Assembly: GCF_017299535.1 (NCBI RefSeq)
Contig: NZ_CP071238.1
Location: 3,286,001-3,350,000 of the forward strand
Direction of reading: 5' to 3'
Origin: Serratia marcescens subsp. marcescens ATCC 13880
GTDB lineage: Bacteria; Pseudomonadota; Gammaproteobacteria; Enterobacterales; Enterobacteriaceae
DNA: 64,000 nt
Shown one piece after another: positions 40,731-51,120 of this stretch. The notes below the pieces were generated by a model. That model saw only the letters and a list, made by a program, of their open reading frames with translations. It made no database searches and was not told where the DNA came from. Numbering within the stretch: position 1 is the stretch's first letter; each line of letters begins with the position of its first letter. A program made the position numbers and the translations under genes.

Positions 40731-42113
40731 ATGTCATTAGCGACCGATAAGATTTCCGGTTATTTAACCAGTTATGAAAGAGGCGATCACGCGGGGAGCA
40801 GTAAACCGTCATATACCACGCAAGAAGTTTCAGATCTGCTGCTGAGGAGCCATTATTCCGCCAATGGCAAAGGCGTGACCGACCATGCGGCTACCTTGAC
40901 CTACTCTTTCCCCGTCTATACCGGCAGCGACAAGACGGGCGCCGCGCAGCTTACCGCCGCCCAGCAAGCCCAAACCAAGCTTTCATTGCAATCCTGGTCG
41001 GATGTGGCCAACATCACGTTCACCGAGGTTAAAGGCAACGACGCGAAAAATGCAGATATAAAGTTTGGTTTTTATAAGGCGGCCAGCGGGGGCAATTACA
41101 CCTCGTATGAAAGTACGCAGAGCAATCTCAAAAGCACCATTTGGATCAGCGGCAATAACGGCTACGACGCCTCCAATCCGCAAACCAATAACTACGCCAG
41201 GGATACGCTGACTCATGAAATAGGGCATGCGTTGGGGCTTTCTCATCCCGGCAATTATGATGCGTCAAATGCCACCTACCCCACCTACGCCAACTCGGCG
41301 AAGTATTATGAAGACGACCATCAATATTCTTTGATGAGCTATTTTAACGAACAATACACCAGCGCTGACTATAAAGGCGTTTGGCCATCAGGGCCGCAGC
41401 TGGATGATATTACCGCCATACAGAAGCTTTACGGCGAGAATACCACCACGCGCACCGGCGATACCACCTATGGTTTCAACTCGAATACGGACAGAGACTT
41501 TCTGAGCGTTAAGACGTCCACGGACAAAATCGTGGCGGCTATCTGGGATGCCGGCGGCAATGACACGCTGGATTTTTCAGGCTACAGCCAGGATCAGCGC
41601 ATCAACATTAACGAAGGCGCATTCTCTGATGTGGGCGGCTTGAAGGCAAATATCGCCATCGCCTACGGCGCGCAGATTGAAAATATCATCGGCGGCAGCG
41701 GCGCAGACATTTTAGTGGGCAACGCGCTGAACAATACGCTAAAAGGCGGTGCAGGCAACGACATCATTTACGGTGCCGGCGGCGCCGATCAGCTCTGGGG
41801 CAATGCAGGCGCGGACACCTTCGTCTTCCGCGAAGCCGGCGACAGCCAAGCCGCCGCGCCGGATTGGATCCGCGATTTCCAGACGGCGGTGGATAAAATC
41901 GATCTGTCGTGGCTCAACCAGACGGCTAAGGCCGACGGGAGCGAGCTGCACTTCGTGGATAGTTTAAGCGGCTCGTTGTATGAAGCGGCGCTGAATTATG
42001 ACGCGCAGCAGAATGTCACCGATCTGGCCATCAATCTCTCCGGCAATCAATTACCTGATTTCCTTGTCAAAATCGTTGGGCATGTCGACGCTTCCGCCGA
42101 TATTCTCGTCTAG
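40731..42113 (+). CDS. Serralysin-family RTX metalloprotease (short paralogue)
   Basis: Secreted Zn endopeptidase of 460 residues. The zinc site is HEIGHALGLSH (162-172) and the Met-turn is LMSYF with M202. Ca2+-binding RTX repeats follow (about 330-375, for example GGAGNDIIYG), and the C-terminus DILV matches the Asp plus three hydrophobic residues used by type I secretion. It is shorter than serralysin PrtS (near 500) and lacks its N-terminal propeptide segment. It is therefore probably one of the SlpB-SlpE-type paralogues. No secretion genes or protease inhibitor gene are adjacent, so export must use a system elsewhere. Confidence 0.93.
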   Translation: MSLATDKISGYLTSYERGDHAGSSKPSYTTQEVSDLLLRSHYSANGKGVTDHAATLTYSFPVYTGSDKTGAAQLTAAQQAQTKLSLQSWSDVANITFTEVKGNDAKNADIKFGFYKAASGGNYTSYESTQSNLKSTIWISGNNGYDASNPQTNNYARDTLTHEIGHALGLSHPGNYDASNATYPTYANSAKYYEDDHQYSLMSYFNEQYTSADYKGVWPSGPQLDDITAIQKLYGENTTTRTGDTTYGFNSNTDRDFLSVKTSTDKIVAAIWDAGGNDTLDFSGYSQDQRININEGAFSDVGGLKANIAIAYGAQIENIIGGSGADILVGNALNNTLKGGAGNDIIYGAGGADQLWGNAGADTFVFREAGDSQAAAPDWIRDFQTAVDKIDLSWLNQTAKADGSELHFVDSLSGSLYEAALNYDAQQNVTDLAINLSGNQLPDFLVKIVGHVDASADILV

Positions 42114-42128
42114 CAGGGGTAAACCCGC

Positions 42129-42150
42129 AGCCCGGCGTGAACGCCGGGCT
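42129..42150 (+). terminator. Terminator of the metalloprotease gene
   Basis: AGCCCGGCGT-GA-ACGCCGGGCT is a perfect stem 16 bases after the stop; the following U-run is weak. Confidence 0.7.
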
Positions 42151-42220
42151 GTTCATCTCTTCTCAGGCCTCACCCCGGCGTCTTTTTACATTGCCACAGC
42201 AATAAATCGCGCCGACGAGG

Positions 42221-43273
42221 TCACACCGCTTCCAGCTCCGCCGCCAGCGTGGCGACCAGCTCCGCCGCCGGCATCGGCCGCGCCAGGCCCACGCCCTGCC
42301 CGGCCCACAGCGACATAAACTCCCCGCGCCCGGCCTTGGCCGCCGCCTGGCGGATATCGCCGGTGAGCGCGTTCTGCACCGGATAAGGCAGGATCTGCGC
42401 CTCTTCCGCGCGCATCTGCCGCATGAAGTCATTGACGATGCCGCGCGCCGGGCGGCCGCTGAAGGCGCGCGTCAGGCGCGTGCTGTCATCGCCGGCATTG
42501 CGCAGCGCCGCTCGCCAGGCTTCGGCGATGCCCGACTCCGGGCTGCACAGAAACGCGGTGCCCAGCTGCGCCGCCTGCGCGCCCAGCAATTGCGCCGCCG
42601 CGATGCCGCGCCCGTTCATGATGCCGCCCGCGGCGATCGCCGGGATCTTCACCGCCGCCACCACCTGCGGTAACAGGGCCATCAACCCGACGCAGGACTG
42701 TTCGATATCGCCGAGGAAGGTCGGGCGGTGGCCGCCCGCCTCCGCGCCCGAGACGCAGACGAAGTCGGCGCCCGCCTCTTCCCAGGCGCGGGCTTCCGCC
42801 ACCGTGGTGGCGGTGCCGATCACCCGCGAGCCGGCCTTCTTGAACTGTGTGACCGTGGCGCGCGGCAGCACGCCGAAGGTGAAGCTGACCACCGGCGGCG
42901 CAGCCTCCAGCAGGGCCGCGATCTGGTCGCGGTTGTTTTCGGCGAATTGGGTGGGGATCGGCGGCTCGCTCAGCCCCAGCGCTTCGCGGAACGGCCGCAG
43001 CAGGTGCTGGGCGCGCTTGAGCTCGGCGAGATCCGGGTGCTGCTCATCGAGCAGAAACAGATTGATGTTGAACGGCGCGGCGGTCTGCGCGCGGATCTGC
43101 TGCACGCGCTCGAGGATCACCGCCGGGGAAAACAGCGCCGCCGCGCATGATCCCAGCGCCCCGGCGTTGCTCACCGCCACCGCCAACGCCGGCGGCGACG
43201 CGCCGTTCATCGGCCCCTGAACGATCGGATAGCGCAGCCCAAGTTCGCGGGCAAAAGCAGAAGGTGCCGTCAT
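42221..43273 (-). CDS. Nitronate monooxygenase
   Basis: FMN-dependent TIM-barrel oxidase of 350 residues that detoxifies nitronates such as propionate 3-nitronate. It shows the N-terminal PIVQGPMNGASPP, the signature SGAEAGGHRPTF with catalytic His, and the phosphate-binding AAGGIMNGRGIAAA. The ATG at 43273 has GGGAGA upstream and is preferred over the TTG at 43276. It stands alone between the protease and a convergently ordered MFS gene. Confidence 0.9.
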   Translation of the reverse strand: MTAPSAFARELGLRYPIVQGPMNGASPPALAVAVSNAGALGSCAAALFSPAVILERVQQIRAQTAAPFNINLFLLDEQHPDLAELKRAQHLLRPFREALGLSEPPIPTQFAENNRDQIAALLEAAPPVVSFTFGVLPRATVTQFKKAGSRVIGTATTVAEARAWEEAGADFVCVSGAEAGGHRPTFLGDIEQSCVGLMALLPQVVAAVKIPAIAAGGIMNGRGIAAAQLLGAQAAQLGTAFLCSPESGIAEAWRAALRNAGDDSTRLTRAFSGRPARGIVNDFMRQMRAEEAQILPYPVQNALTGDIRQAAAKAGRGEFMSLWAGQGVGLARPMPAAELVATLAAELEAV

Positions 43274-43369
43274 CAATATGTCTCCCTGTGCTGACTACAT
43301 TCGTCTTACGGCGGCCGCGCCGCCGAACCGACCAAAAGCATAGCACCTTCTCACCGCCTGGCCGTGCAG

Positions 43370-44980
43370 TTAATGCTTCACCTGACGCCGGTCGAGCGAC
43401 AGGAAGTGATGCACCACCGGTTTCTCAGGGCCGATATGGAAGCGCAGCGCCTCCTGCTGCAGATCGGCGTCGGCGTGCGACACCCGTTGGTGCTGCCGCA
43501 GATGCTCCGCCCAGGATTCCACCAGGAACCACTCCATGATGCATTCCGGATCGCCGGTGTGCTCGGTGATGCCCCAGGCGTAAGCGCCATCGCGGCGACG
43601 CGCCCGCTCCAGCATCAGCAGCGTACGCAAGAACTGCGGCCGATCCTGCTCGCGAATGCGGTACTCCACCTGAATCATCACCGGGCCGCGATCGTTCTCG
43701 ACCGGCGTGTTGACCAACGGCTCCGGCCAATGGTTCGACGGCTGCAGATCGGCCTCGCCGGTCGGCAGGCGCAGGCGGTGGAACAGCAGCCCCGCCGCCA
43801 ACAGGCCGACGCCGCCGACCAGCAGCGTGGCGGCCACGCCCAGCTCCTGCGCCACCAGCCCCCACAGCAGGCTGCCCGCCGCCATCGCGCCGTTGAACAC
43901 CATCAGGTAAATGGCCAGGCCGCGGCCTCGCACCCAGTTGGGCAGCACGCCCTGCGCCGCGCCGTTGAGCGTGGTCAGCGCGATAATCCAGCCGGCGCCC
44001 AGCACCAGCAGCAGCACCACCGCCAGCCACTGCGGCGGCGCCAGCGACAGGGCCGCCATTACCGCCGCCGTCAGCACCGCCGCCAACAACACCAACCCGT
44101 CGGCATTCAGCCGCTGGCGCAGGCGCGGCAGCGCAATCGCCCCGAGGATCGCCCCGGCGCCCACCGCCCCCAGCAGAACGCCGTAGAAACCGGCGCTGCC
44201 GCCCAGCATGCGGCGCGCCACCAGCGGCAGCAGCGCCCAGACCGAGCTGGAGAAGGCGAAGAACACCGCCGCCCGCAGCAGCACCACGTGCAGCTCGCGG
44301 CTGGAACGGGCATAGCGCAGCCCGGCGCGGAAGGCGCCGAAAAAGTGCTCCGACAGGCCGCTGTCCTCGGCCTTCGGCCGCTTCCACCACAGCAGCGCCG
44401 CGATCACCAGCACATAGCTCATCACGTCCGCGCCGTAGGCCGCGCCGGCGCCGAAGCTGGCCAGCAGCAGACCGCCGGCCGCCGGGCCGATGGAACGGGC
44501 GATGTTGATGCCCAGCGAGTTCAGCGCCACGGCGTTTTTCAGCTCGGCGCGCGGCACCAGCTCCGGCACGATCGCCTGCCAGGTCGGCCCCATCAGCGCC
44601 GCGCCGATGCCGCCGACGAACGTCAGCGCCAGCAAATATTCCACCGTCAGCGAACCGGTCTGCGACAGCACCAGCAGGCTGCCGCTCACGCAGGCCAGCA
44701 GAATTTGCACGAAGATCAGAAAGCGCCGCCGATCGAGAATGTCCGACAGCACCCCGGCCGGGATCGCCAGCAGGAACACCGGCAGCGTGGCGGCGGTTTG
44801 CATCAGCGCCACCGCCGAAGGGTTGCTCGACAGGTCGGTGATCAGCCACGAGCTGGCGACGTCGCGCATAAAACTGCCGACGTTGCCGAGCACCGTGGCG
44901 CCCCACAGCACCGCAAATAATGGAATTTTCAGCGGCGCGAAGCCGCCCGCCGTCGCCTTGTTTTCCGTCTGTTCAGCCAT
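43370..44980 (-). CDS. MFS transporter with C-terminal ABM-like domain
   Basis: A 536-residue protein. Residues 1 to about 405 form a twelve-span carrier of the EntS-like MFS_3 family (LPVFLLAIPAGVLSDILDRR). A soluble tail from about 430 (VMIQVEYRIREQDRPQFLRT and on to HHFLSLDRRQ) resembles antibiotic-biosynthesis-monooxygenase (ABM) ferredoxin-like folds. This fusion recurs in the MFS_3 group. It overlaps the DoxX gene by eight bases and ends a three-gene operon with the hydrolase. Exported compound unknown. Confidence 0.8.
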   Translation of the reverse strand: MAEQTENKATAGGFAPLKIPLFAVLWGATVLGNVGSFMRDVASSWLITDLSSNPSAVALMQTAATLPVFLLAIPAGVLSDILDRRRFLIFVQILLACVSGSLLVLSQTGSLTVEYLLALTFVGGIGAALMGPTWQAIVPELVPRAELKNAVALNSLGINIARSIGPAAGGLLLASFGAGAAYGADVMSYVLVIAALLWWKRPKAEDSGLSEHFFGAFRAGLRYARSSRELHVVLLRAAVFFAFSSSVWALLPLVARRMLGGSAGFYGVLLGAVGAGAILGAIALPRLRQRLNADGLVLLAAVLTAAVMAALSLAPPQWLAVVLLLVLGAGWIIALTTLNGAAQGVLPNWVRGRGLAIYLMVFNGAMAAGSLLWGLVAQELGVAATLLVGGVGLLAAGLLFHRLRLPTGEADLQPSNHWPEPLVNTPVENDRGPVMIQVEYRIREQDRPQFLRTLLMLERARRRDGAYAWGITEHTGDPECIMEWFLVESWAEHLRQHQRVSHADADLQQEALRFHIGPEKPVVHHFLSLDRRQVKH

Positions 44981-45398
44981 CCGTTCGCTCCTTCAAATCG
45001 TTAAATGCCACCAGCAACAGCGCGCCGGCCAGCCCGAGGTGTTCAAAAAATCCGTTCATCATCTGGCCGCGCTCCGCCCCGTCGAACTGCCAGAACGGAT
45101 TGGCCATCAGCGTCGCCATCAGGGTAAAACCGGCCAGCGCCAACGCGCCGAGCCAGCGATAAAAGCCGCTCAGGATCAGCGCCGACGCGGCCAGTTCGAG
45201 CAGCGTCACCAGCACGGCGAACAGTGCCGCCGGCTGCAGGCCGAAGTGGGTCATTTCGGCAATCGCGCCCTCAACGTTCAACGCCTTGACCAGCCCGCCC
45301 TGAATATAGGCGGCGCAAATGGCGAGCAGCAGCAGCCAGCGCACCGCGGGCGCATGCAGCCGCTGTGCGCAGCGGGCGGCGATAGCAGTCAGGTTCAT
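44973..45398 (-). CDS. DoxX-family membrane protein
   Basis: A 141-residue inner-membrane protein with four spans and the DoxX pattern (AAYIQGGLVKALN near the first span, GFYRWLGALALAGFTLMATL in the middle). DoxX proteins link to quinone or thiol redox processes in some bacteria. It lies nine bases after the hydrolase stop and overlaps the MFS start, so the three genes form one operon. Confidence 0.8.
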   Translation of the reverse strand: MNLTAIAARCAQRLHAPAVRWLLLLAICAAYIQGGLVKALNVEGAIAEMTHFGLQPAALFAVLVTLLELAASALILSGFYRWLGALALAGFTLMATLMANPFWQFDGAERGQMMNGFFEHLGLAGALLLVAFNDLKERTDG

Positions 45399-45407
45399 CG
45401 TGCCCCC

Positions 45408-46238
45408 TTAAAACGGCGAATTTTGGATGAAGGCCAGCAGATCGGCGTTGAAGCGATCGGGATCGACCTGCGCCAAACCGTGAGAACCGCCAGCGTAAAC
45501 ATTCAGCTCCGCCTGTTGCATAAGCTTAGCGGCTTTCAGCGCCGAGGCGCCGATCGGCACGATCTGATCGGCGTCGCCGTGCACCAGCAGCGTCGGCTTG
45601 TCGATCGCCAGCAGGTCGGCGGTGTAATCCACTTCGGAGAACGCGCGCACACACTCGTACTGCCCTTTCACGCCGCCCTGCATGCCCATCAGCCAGAAGT
45701 GGTCGATCAGCCCCGCATTGCTCTCCACCTCGTCGCAGTGGAGGCCATAGAATGGCACCGCCAAATCTTTGAAGAACTGCGAGCGGTTGCCCGCCACGCC
45801 GCTGCGAATACCGTCGAAGGCCGCCATCGGCGTACCCTCAGGGTTGACCGGCGTTTGCAGCATCAGCGGCGGTACGGCGCCGACCAGTACCACCTTCGCC
45901 ACCCGATCGCTGCCGTGACGGCCGATGTAGCGCGCCACTTCGCCGCCGCCGGTGGAATGGCCGACCAGGATCAGATCGCGCAGATCCAGCGTTTCGATCA
46001 GCAGGGCCAGATCGTCAGCGTATTGATTGATGTCGTTGCCGTGCCAGGTTTGATCGGAACGGCCGTGGCCGCGGCGATCGTGGGCGATCACGCGGAATCC
46101 GCTCTGGCCGAAAAACAGCAGCTGGTTGTCCCAGGCGTCGGCGGACAGCGGCCAACCGTGGGAGAACAGGATCGGCTGGCCGCGGCCCCAATCCTTATAG
46201 AAAATGCGTGCGCCATCGGGCGCGGTAAGGGTGCTCAT
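45408..46238 (-). CDS. Alpha/beta hydrolase, cofactor-free haloperoxidase type (paralogue 2)
   Basis: A 276-residue enzyme with the same signatures as the gene at 32556: [24 protein letters not shown], nucleophile Ser in GHSTGGGE, an Asp in [10 protein letters not shown] and a His in GGSHGLAQ. The ATG at 46238 starts the homologous sequence; the frame is open back to 46376 without similarity. It heads the hydrolase-DoxX-MFS operon. Likely an esterase or perhydrolase; substrate unknown. Confidence 0.85.
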   Translation of the reverse strand: MSTLTAPDGARIFYKDWGRGQPILFSHGWPLSADAWDNQLLFFGQSGFRVIAHDRRGHGRSDQTWHGNDINQYADDLALLIETLDLRDLILVGHSTGGGEVARYIGRHGSDRVAKVVLVGAVPPLMLQTPVNPEGTPMAAFDGIRSGVAGNRSQFFKDLAVPFYGLHCDEVESNAGLIDHFWLMGMQGGVKGQYECVRAFSEVDYTADLLAIDKPTLLVHGDADQIVPIGASALKAAKLMQQAELNVYAGGSHGLAQVDPDRFNADLLAFIQNSPF

Positions 46239-46354
46239 GACGTGTTCCCCGCTCGGTATCGAATTGGATTTTGTACGGGTTAACAGTACGGCAGGCGTAA
46301 AGGCAGTGATAACGGAATAATTTTCGCATGATCGCGAGTTTTTTTGCTGAAGAA

Positions 46355-46372
46355 GCCGGCGTCGCCGCCGGC
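46355..46372 (-). terminator. Terminator of the sugar-porter-like MFS gene
   Basis: GCCGGC-GGCGAC-GCCGGC on the minus strand is followed by TTCTTC; moderate strength. Confidence 0.55.
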
Positions 46373-46380
46373 GCAAAACG

Positions 46381-47775
46381 TCAGATGTTTTCCAGATCGA
46401 TACCGCGCGTTTTTGGGCCGAACAGCCCGATCACCAGCATCACGATCAGCATGCTGGCGACGATAAACGCGATCACCCCCAGCGAACCGCCGTACTGCAA
46501 GATAATGCCGATGATGATGCTGCTGAATACCGTCGACAGGCGGCTGAAGGAGTAGCAGAAACCGACGGCGCGGGCGCGGATATGGGTCGGGAAGATCTCG
46601 GATTGATACGAGTGGTAGCTGTAGGTCAGCCAGGCGTTGGACCAGGTGATGAAGAAACCGCACAGGATCAGCCACAGTGGGTTGTTCTGCAGTGCGAACA
46701 GCGAGCCGAAGATCACCGTCACCAGGCAGGACAACACGATCTGCCACTTGTTCTCCATCTTGTCGGCGTAGAAGCTGCACAGCAGCGAGCCAAGCGGGTA
46801 GGCCAGCGTGATGAAGAAAGCGTACAGCAGGCTGTGGGTGACCGAAGCGCCCTTGCCCGACAGCAGCGCCGGCAACCAGTTGCCGAAGCCGAAGAAGCCG
46901 ATGGCCTGAAAGAAATTCATCACTACCAGCATCAGCGTGCGATCGCGATATTGCGGCGCCCAGATGTCGCGAAAGCGGCCGCGCAGCGGCGCTCCCTCGG
47001 CATCGTCAACCGGGCGCGACGGGAAGTCCGCGGCCGCCACGCCGCAGCGCCGTTCCATGTCCCGCATCACCTGCCGGGCCTGCGCATAGCGCCGCTGTTG
47101 CACCAGCCAGCGCGGCGACTCCGGCAGCCCCTTGCGCACCAGCCAGATCACCAGCGAAGCCAGCGCGCCGGCGATCACCACATAGCGCCAGCCGCTCAGG
47201 CCCCAAATCGTCTGCGGCACCAGCCACCAGGACATCAGCGCCACCGCCGGCACCGACAGAAACTGCACGAAGAACGCGAAGGCGAAAGCCCGGGTACGCA
47301 GATGCGCGGGCACCCACTCCGTCAGGTAGGTATCGATGGTCACCAACTCGATGCCGAGCCCGACGCCCACCAGAAAACGCAGAAAGATCACCCATTCCGC
47401 CTGCTGTTGAAACGCCAACAGCAGCGAGAAGGCGCCATACCAGATCAGAGCGAACATAAAGGTGGCGCGCCGGCCGAAGCGATCGGCGTACGGGCTCAGC
47501 AGGCTGGCGCCGACGAACAGGCCGAGAAAGGTGGCGGAGGCGAAGGCCGCCTGATCCGACACGCCGAAGACGCCCTGCGCGCCGGTGTGGAAAATGCCGT
47601 CGGCGATAAGGCCGGTGCTGATATAGCCGGTCTGGAACAGATCGTAGAGTTCGAAAAAGCCGCCCAGCGACAGCAGAATGATAAAGCGCCACAGGCCGGC
47701 CGACGCGGGCAAGGCGTCGATTCTGGCCGCCAAATCCCGCGCATGGATCGGCGACGCCGCTACAGAGTCACTCAC
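46381..47775 (-). CDS. MFS transporter, sugar-porter-like (SP family)
   Basis: Inner-membrane carrier of 464 residues with twelve spans. It has the SP-type motifs [11 protein letters not shown] between spans 2 and 3, [26 protein letters not shown] after span 6 and [18 protein letters not shown] late in the protein. It resembles E. coli YdjK/YaaU-type carriers, which transport sugars or aromatic acids. The start is GTG at 47775 with GAGG upstream. It stands alone. Confidence 0.82.
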   Translation of the reverse strand: MSDSVAASPIHARDLAARIDALPASAGLWRFIILLSLGGFFELYDLFQTGYISTGLIADGIFHTGAQGVFGVSDQAAFASATFLGLFVGASLLSPYADRFGRRATFMFALIWYGAFSLLLAFQQQAEWVIFLRFLVGVGLGIELVTIDTYLTEWVPAHLRTRAFAFAFFVQFLSVPAVALMSWWLVPQTIWGLSGWRYVVIAGALASLVIWLVRKGLPESPRWLVQQRRYAQARQVMRDMERRCGVAAADFPSRPVDDAEGAPLRGRFRDIWAPQYRDRTLMLVVMNFFQAIGFFGFGNWLPALLSGKGASVTHSLLYAFFITLAYPLGSLLCSFYADKMENKWQIVLSCLVTVIFGSLFALQNNPLWLILCGFFITWSNAWLTYSYHSYQSEIFPTHIRARAVGFCYSFSRLSTVFSSIIIGIILQYGGSLGVIAFIVASMLIVMLVIGLFGPKTRGIDLENI

Positions 47776-47930
47776 CGTTAACCTCGCATTAACATTTTTG
47801 ATGACTTTCTATGCTAGCGAAGCGGCGTCGGAGTTAAATTTTTAATTAGCAGACTATGAAAAAAAGTTAAGCATAAAACGCTGCAGCAGCCTGTTTTATA
47901 GCAGGAAAATGCAGCGCGGGATGCCGCAGG

Positions 47931-49121
47931 TTAACGGCTGTGGTGCTGCTGCAGCCGTTCGCTGCGGTAGACGCTCAACAGGCACCAGCCGAGGGCGATC
48001 AGCGCCAGCGGCGCGGCGACGAAGCCGATGTTGCCCATGCCCAGATGCAGACTCACCTGGTTGCCCAGCAGCGCGCCGCTGCCGATGCCGAAGTTGTACA
48101 GGCCGGAGAAAATCGCCATCGCCACGTCGGTAGCGTCCGGCGCCAGGCTCAGCACTTTGGCCTGCATCGACAGGCCGATCGCCATGATCGCCATCCCCCA
48201 GAAGATGCACAGCACCGTCAGGTGGCTTTCGCTGCCGGCCGCCGGTAACAGCAGCAGCAGGCTCAAGGCCAGCAGCGTGATGGCGCCGATGAAGAAGCCG
48301 GAAGGAAACCGCTCGCTGTAGCGGCTGAACAGCAGGCTGCCGACGATGCCGGCGGCGCCGAACAGCAGCAGCATCAGCGTGGTGAAGTTCTCCGACAGCC
48401 CGGCCACGGTCTGGATAAACGGCTCGATGTAGCTGTAGGCGGTGAAGTGCGCCGTCACCACAATGATGGTCAGCATGTACAGCGCCACCAGCGCCGGGCG
48501 TTTGAACAGCAGCGGCACGCTGGCCAGCGAACCGGAGTGCTCGCTTTTCAGCACCGGCAGCAGGCGCCACAGCAGCACCAGCGCCAGCGTGGCGCACACT
48601 GCGATGCCGATAAAGGTCATGCGCCAGCCGAGCAGTTGCCCGACCACCCGCCCGAGCGGCAACCCGAGCACCATCGCCAGCGCGGTGCCGCCCGCCAGCA
48701 GGCTCAGCGCCTGGGCTTTCTTGCCCGGCGGCGCCACGCGGATCGCCAGCGAGGCGGTGATCGACCAGAACACCGAGTGCGCCAGCGCCACGCCGGCGCG
48801 CGAGATAACCAGCGTGGTGAAGTTCCAGGCCACGGCGGTCAGCACGTGGCTGGCGATAAACAGCATGAACACGCCGATCAACAGTTTGCGGCGCTCAATT
48901 TTGCTGGTCAGCAGCATGCACGCCAGCGAGGCGGCGGCGACGATCCAGGCGTAAATGGTGATGATCAGGCCGACCTGTTCGGTTTGCATCGAGAAGCTGG
49001 CGGCGATATCGCTCAGCAGACCGACCGGAATAAACTCGGTGGTGTTGAAAATAAAGGCCGAGACGGCGAGGATGACCACGCGCAACCAGGCGGTTGAGCG
49101 CGAAACGGGAGCGTGTTCCAT
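47931..49121 (-). CDS. sotB: Sugar efflux transporter SotB
   Basis: MFS exporter of 396 residues that matches E. coli SotB over its whole length ([54 protein letters not shown]). SotB exports arabinose and related sugars or IPTG. The start is the ATG at 49121; an upstream in-frame start at 49151 adds ten residues. It is divergent from the hydroxylase-like gene at 49380. Confidence 0.9.
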   Translation of the reverse strand: MEHAPVSRSTAWLRVVILAVSAFIFNTTEFIPVGLLSDIAASFSMQTEQVGLIITIYAWIVAAASLACMLLTSKIERRKLLIGVFMLFIASHVLTAVAWNFTTLVISRAGVALAHSVFWSITASLAIRVAPPGKKAQALSLLAGGTALAMVLGLPLGRVVGQLLGWRMTFIGIAVCATLALVLLWRLLPVLKSEHSGSLASVPLLFKRPALVALYMLTIIVVTAHFTAYSYIEPFIQTVAGLSENFTTLMLLLFGAAGIVGSLLFSRYSERFPSGFFIGAITLLALSLLLLLPAAGSESHLTVLCIFWGMAIMAIGLSMQAKVLSLAPDATDVAMAIFSGLYNFGIGSGALLGNQVSLHLGMGNIGFVAAPLALIALGWCLLSVYRSERLQQHHSR

Positions 49122-49379
49122 GGTAAACAAAATCCGGACAGGTGCGGGCAAGTCGCGATATTTTAACCAACCGGCCCGCTAAATGCGATACGCGTCACAC
49201 TTTAATTGTGTGGTTTTTTTCGCCGCATTTCGACACATTCGCAGACACACGGTTGCACAAATGCTGTGCTAATCTATTGAAGCGTACCAATTTTTCCTGC
49301 CGTTTCTCCCCCGGCCGTCCACGCGCCGCGCCGAAGAAGCGCGCAGTGTCCCTTTGGCGTTTCCTGAGGCGAGGTCATT

Positions 49380-50069
49380 ATGATGTCCGCGATTTATGAT
49401 TGGTCCGTACTTGCCCTGCGCAATGTTTACGATCGCCGCATCCAGGGCCAGCCGGTGCTCGACAGCGCAGCCCTCTTCCCCGACGCCGAACGCTTCACCG
49501 CCCAATGGCGGCAGATCCGCGAAGAGGCGCTGACGGTCGCCCACGATCTGCACAATATCCCGCGCTTTCACGAGATCATGAGCCAGCAGGCGTCCATCTC
49601 CGCCAACGACGCGCGCGACTGGCGCATGTTCATCATGAAGGCCTATGGCCAGCCCATCCCCCGCAACCTGGCGCGCTGTCCGACGCTGGCGGCGCTGATC
49701 GCCTCCTCGCCGGACGTGCTGTCCGCGTCGCTCTCCTTCCTGGCGCCCGGCAAACAGGTGCCGCCCCATCGCGGTCCGTTCCGCGGCATTCTGCGCGGCT
49801 ATCTGGTGCTGGACATGCCCAAACGCGCCGACGGCGCGCCGGCGGCGGTGCTGAAGGTGGACGGCCGCGAATACCGGCTGCGCGAGGGGGAGTTCATGCT
49901 CTGGGACGATACCTTCGAGCACGAGGTATGGAACGACAGCCCGCAGGTGCGCACCGTGCTGCTGCTGGACATTCGCCGCCGCGACATGCCCGGCGGGCTG
50001 CGGCTGCTCTCCAGCGCCATCATCGCGCTGGTGCGGCTGAACGTGCGCTGGATGCAGCGCCAGTTCTGA
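49380..50069 (+). CDS. Aspartyl/asparaginyl beta-hydroxylase-family protein
   Basis: Fe(II)/2-oxoglutarate-dependent hydroxylase-like protein of 229 residues. The two iron His and the Arg for 2-oxoglutarate are H130 (PPHRGPFRG), H181 (DTFEHEVWN) and R191 (VRTVLLLDI). The N-terminus includes a hydrophobic stretch but no clear signal peptide. Some bacterial members modify lipid A fatty acids (LpxO), others proteins or peptides; LpxO-like action is possible. ATGs at 49380 and 49383 are both possible after a GAGG site. Confidence 0.8.
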   Translation: MMSAIYDWSVLALRNVYDRRIQGQPVLDSAALFPDAERFTAQWRQIREEALTVAHDLHNIPRFHEIMSQQASISANDARDWRMFIMKAYGQPIPRNLARCPTLAALIASSPDVLSASLSFLAPGKQVPPHRGPFRGILRGYLVLDMPKRADGAPAAVLKVDGREYRLREGEFMLWDDTFEHEVWNDSPQVRTVLLLDIRRRDMPGGLRLLSSAIIALVRLNVRWMQRQF

Positions 50070-50086
50070 CTGCGGCGCTCAGGCGA

Positions 50087-51034
50087 TTAACCGTCCTGAG
50101 GGATCGGCCATTGCTGCGCCAGCCACTGTTCGGCGGTGGTGGTGGCTATGCCCTGGCGCGCATTGAAGGTTTTCGCCTTATCCCACGCCACGCCGTCGGG
50201 CCGGGCGAAAGCCAGCCGGTATTTGGCGCCGACGTCACGCGGATGGTTCCGCACATCTTCCCGCAGCCGCTCTTTGTCCAACAGGATCCTGTTGACCTCC
50301 ACGCCCCAGCGCGCCTGCATGACATCGGCAAGCTCGCGGTAGGTCAGCGTGTCGCCGGCGATATAGACCACCTGGTTGCGAAACGCGGGCCGATGGAAAA
50401 AAATCGCGGCCGTCAGCCGGCCAATGTCCTCGGGGGTGGTCAGCGTCACCGCGTAGCGCCAGTCGCCCAGCGCGCGCACCGTTTTGGTTGCCGCGTCCAC
50501 CACGCCAAAGCCGGGGTCAAACAGGTAGCTGGTGAAAATGCCCGTGGAAACAATCACCCACTCCGTCGCACGCTGCGCACGCAGCAGGTGACGCACCTCG
50601 AGCTGTTCATCCCACACCTGTTGCCCGCTGCCTTTGCCGACAACATCGTAGTCCACGCCGAACTGCCACGGGAAGTAGCGCGCCACGCCCGCTTGCAAGA
50701 CGGCCTGGGTGATCTTTATCTGCGTGCCCGCCCCGCCGACAAAGCCGCTGCAGTTGATCACCGCGTCGAAGGAACGGAATAGCGCACTCAGCGCCTCCAC
50801 GCCGTTTTGCTGCAGATCGCCTTCCACCACGGCGATGCCGAGCCGCGCCAGCGCATCCCGCCGCGCCCGGAGCGGGCCGCTGACGGCGCGGGCGGCCTCC
50901 GGCCGGAGCAGCACGCTGATTTTTAAAGATGGGTATAACCGAGCCTGCCGGCTCATCGCACGCAATACCGGCAGCCCCAGTTCACCGGCGCCGAGTATGA
51001 GCACGGTATTGATGGATGGATTTGTGGATTTCAT
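50087..51034 (-). CDS. NmrA/isoflavone-reductase-like NAD(P)-binding protein
   Basis: A 315-residue Rossmann protein with GAGELGLPVLRAM near residue 15, NCSGFVGG and the YFPWQFGVDYD block common in fungal and bacterial isoflavone-reductase-like proteins. The ATG at 51034 is chosen because the homologous N-terminus (VLILGAGELG) follows it closely; the frame runs back through the promoter of the divergent HxlR gene without similarity. It is likely regulated by that gene, with 86 bases between the starts. Substrate unknown. Confidence 0.77.
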   Translation of the reverse strand: MKSTNPSINTVLILGAGELGLPVLRAMSRQARLYPSLKISVLLRPEAARAVSGPLRARRDALARLGIAVVEGDLQQNGVEALSALFRSFDAVINCSGFVGGAGTQIKITQAVLQAGVARYFPWQFGVDYDVVGKGSGQQVWDEQLEVRHLLRAQRATEWVIVSTGIFTSYLFDPGFGVVDAATKTVRALGDWRYAVTLTTPEDIGRLTAAIFFHRPAFRNQVVYIAGDTLTYRELADVMQARWGVEVNRILLDKERLREDVRNHPRDVGAKYRLAFARPDGVAWDKAKTFNARQGIATTTAEQWLAQQWPIPQDG

Positions 51035-51120
51035 TCTTGCCTCCTGTCTTGACACTGCGTCATCCTGACAGCTGACAAAAACGGGTTCAATTAGGTACAC
51101 GCGTGATACCGGAGAGGAAT

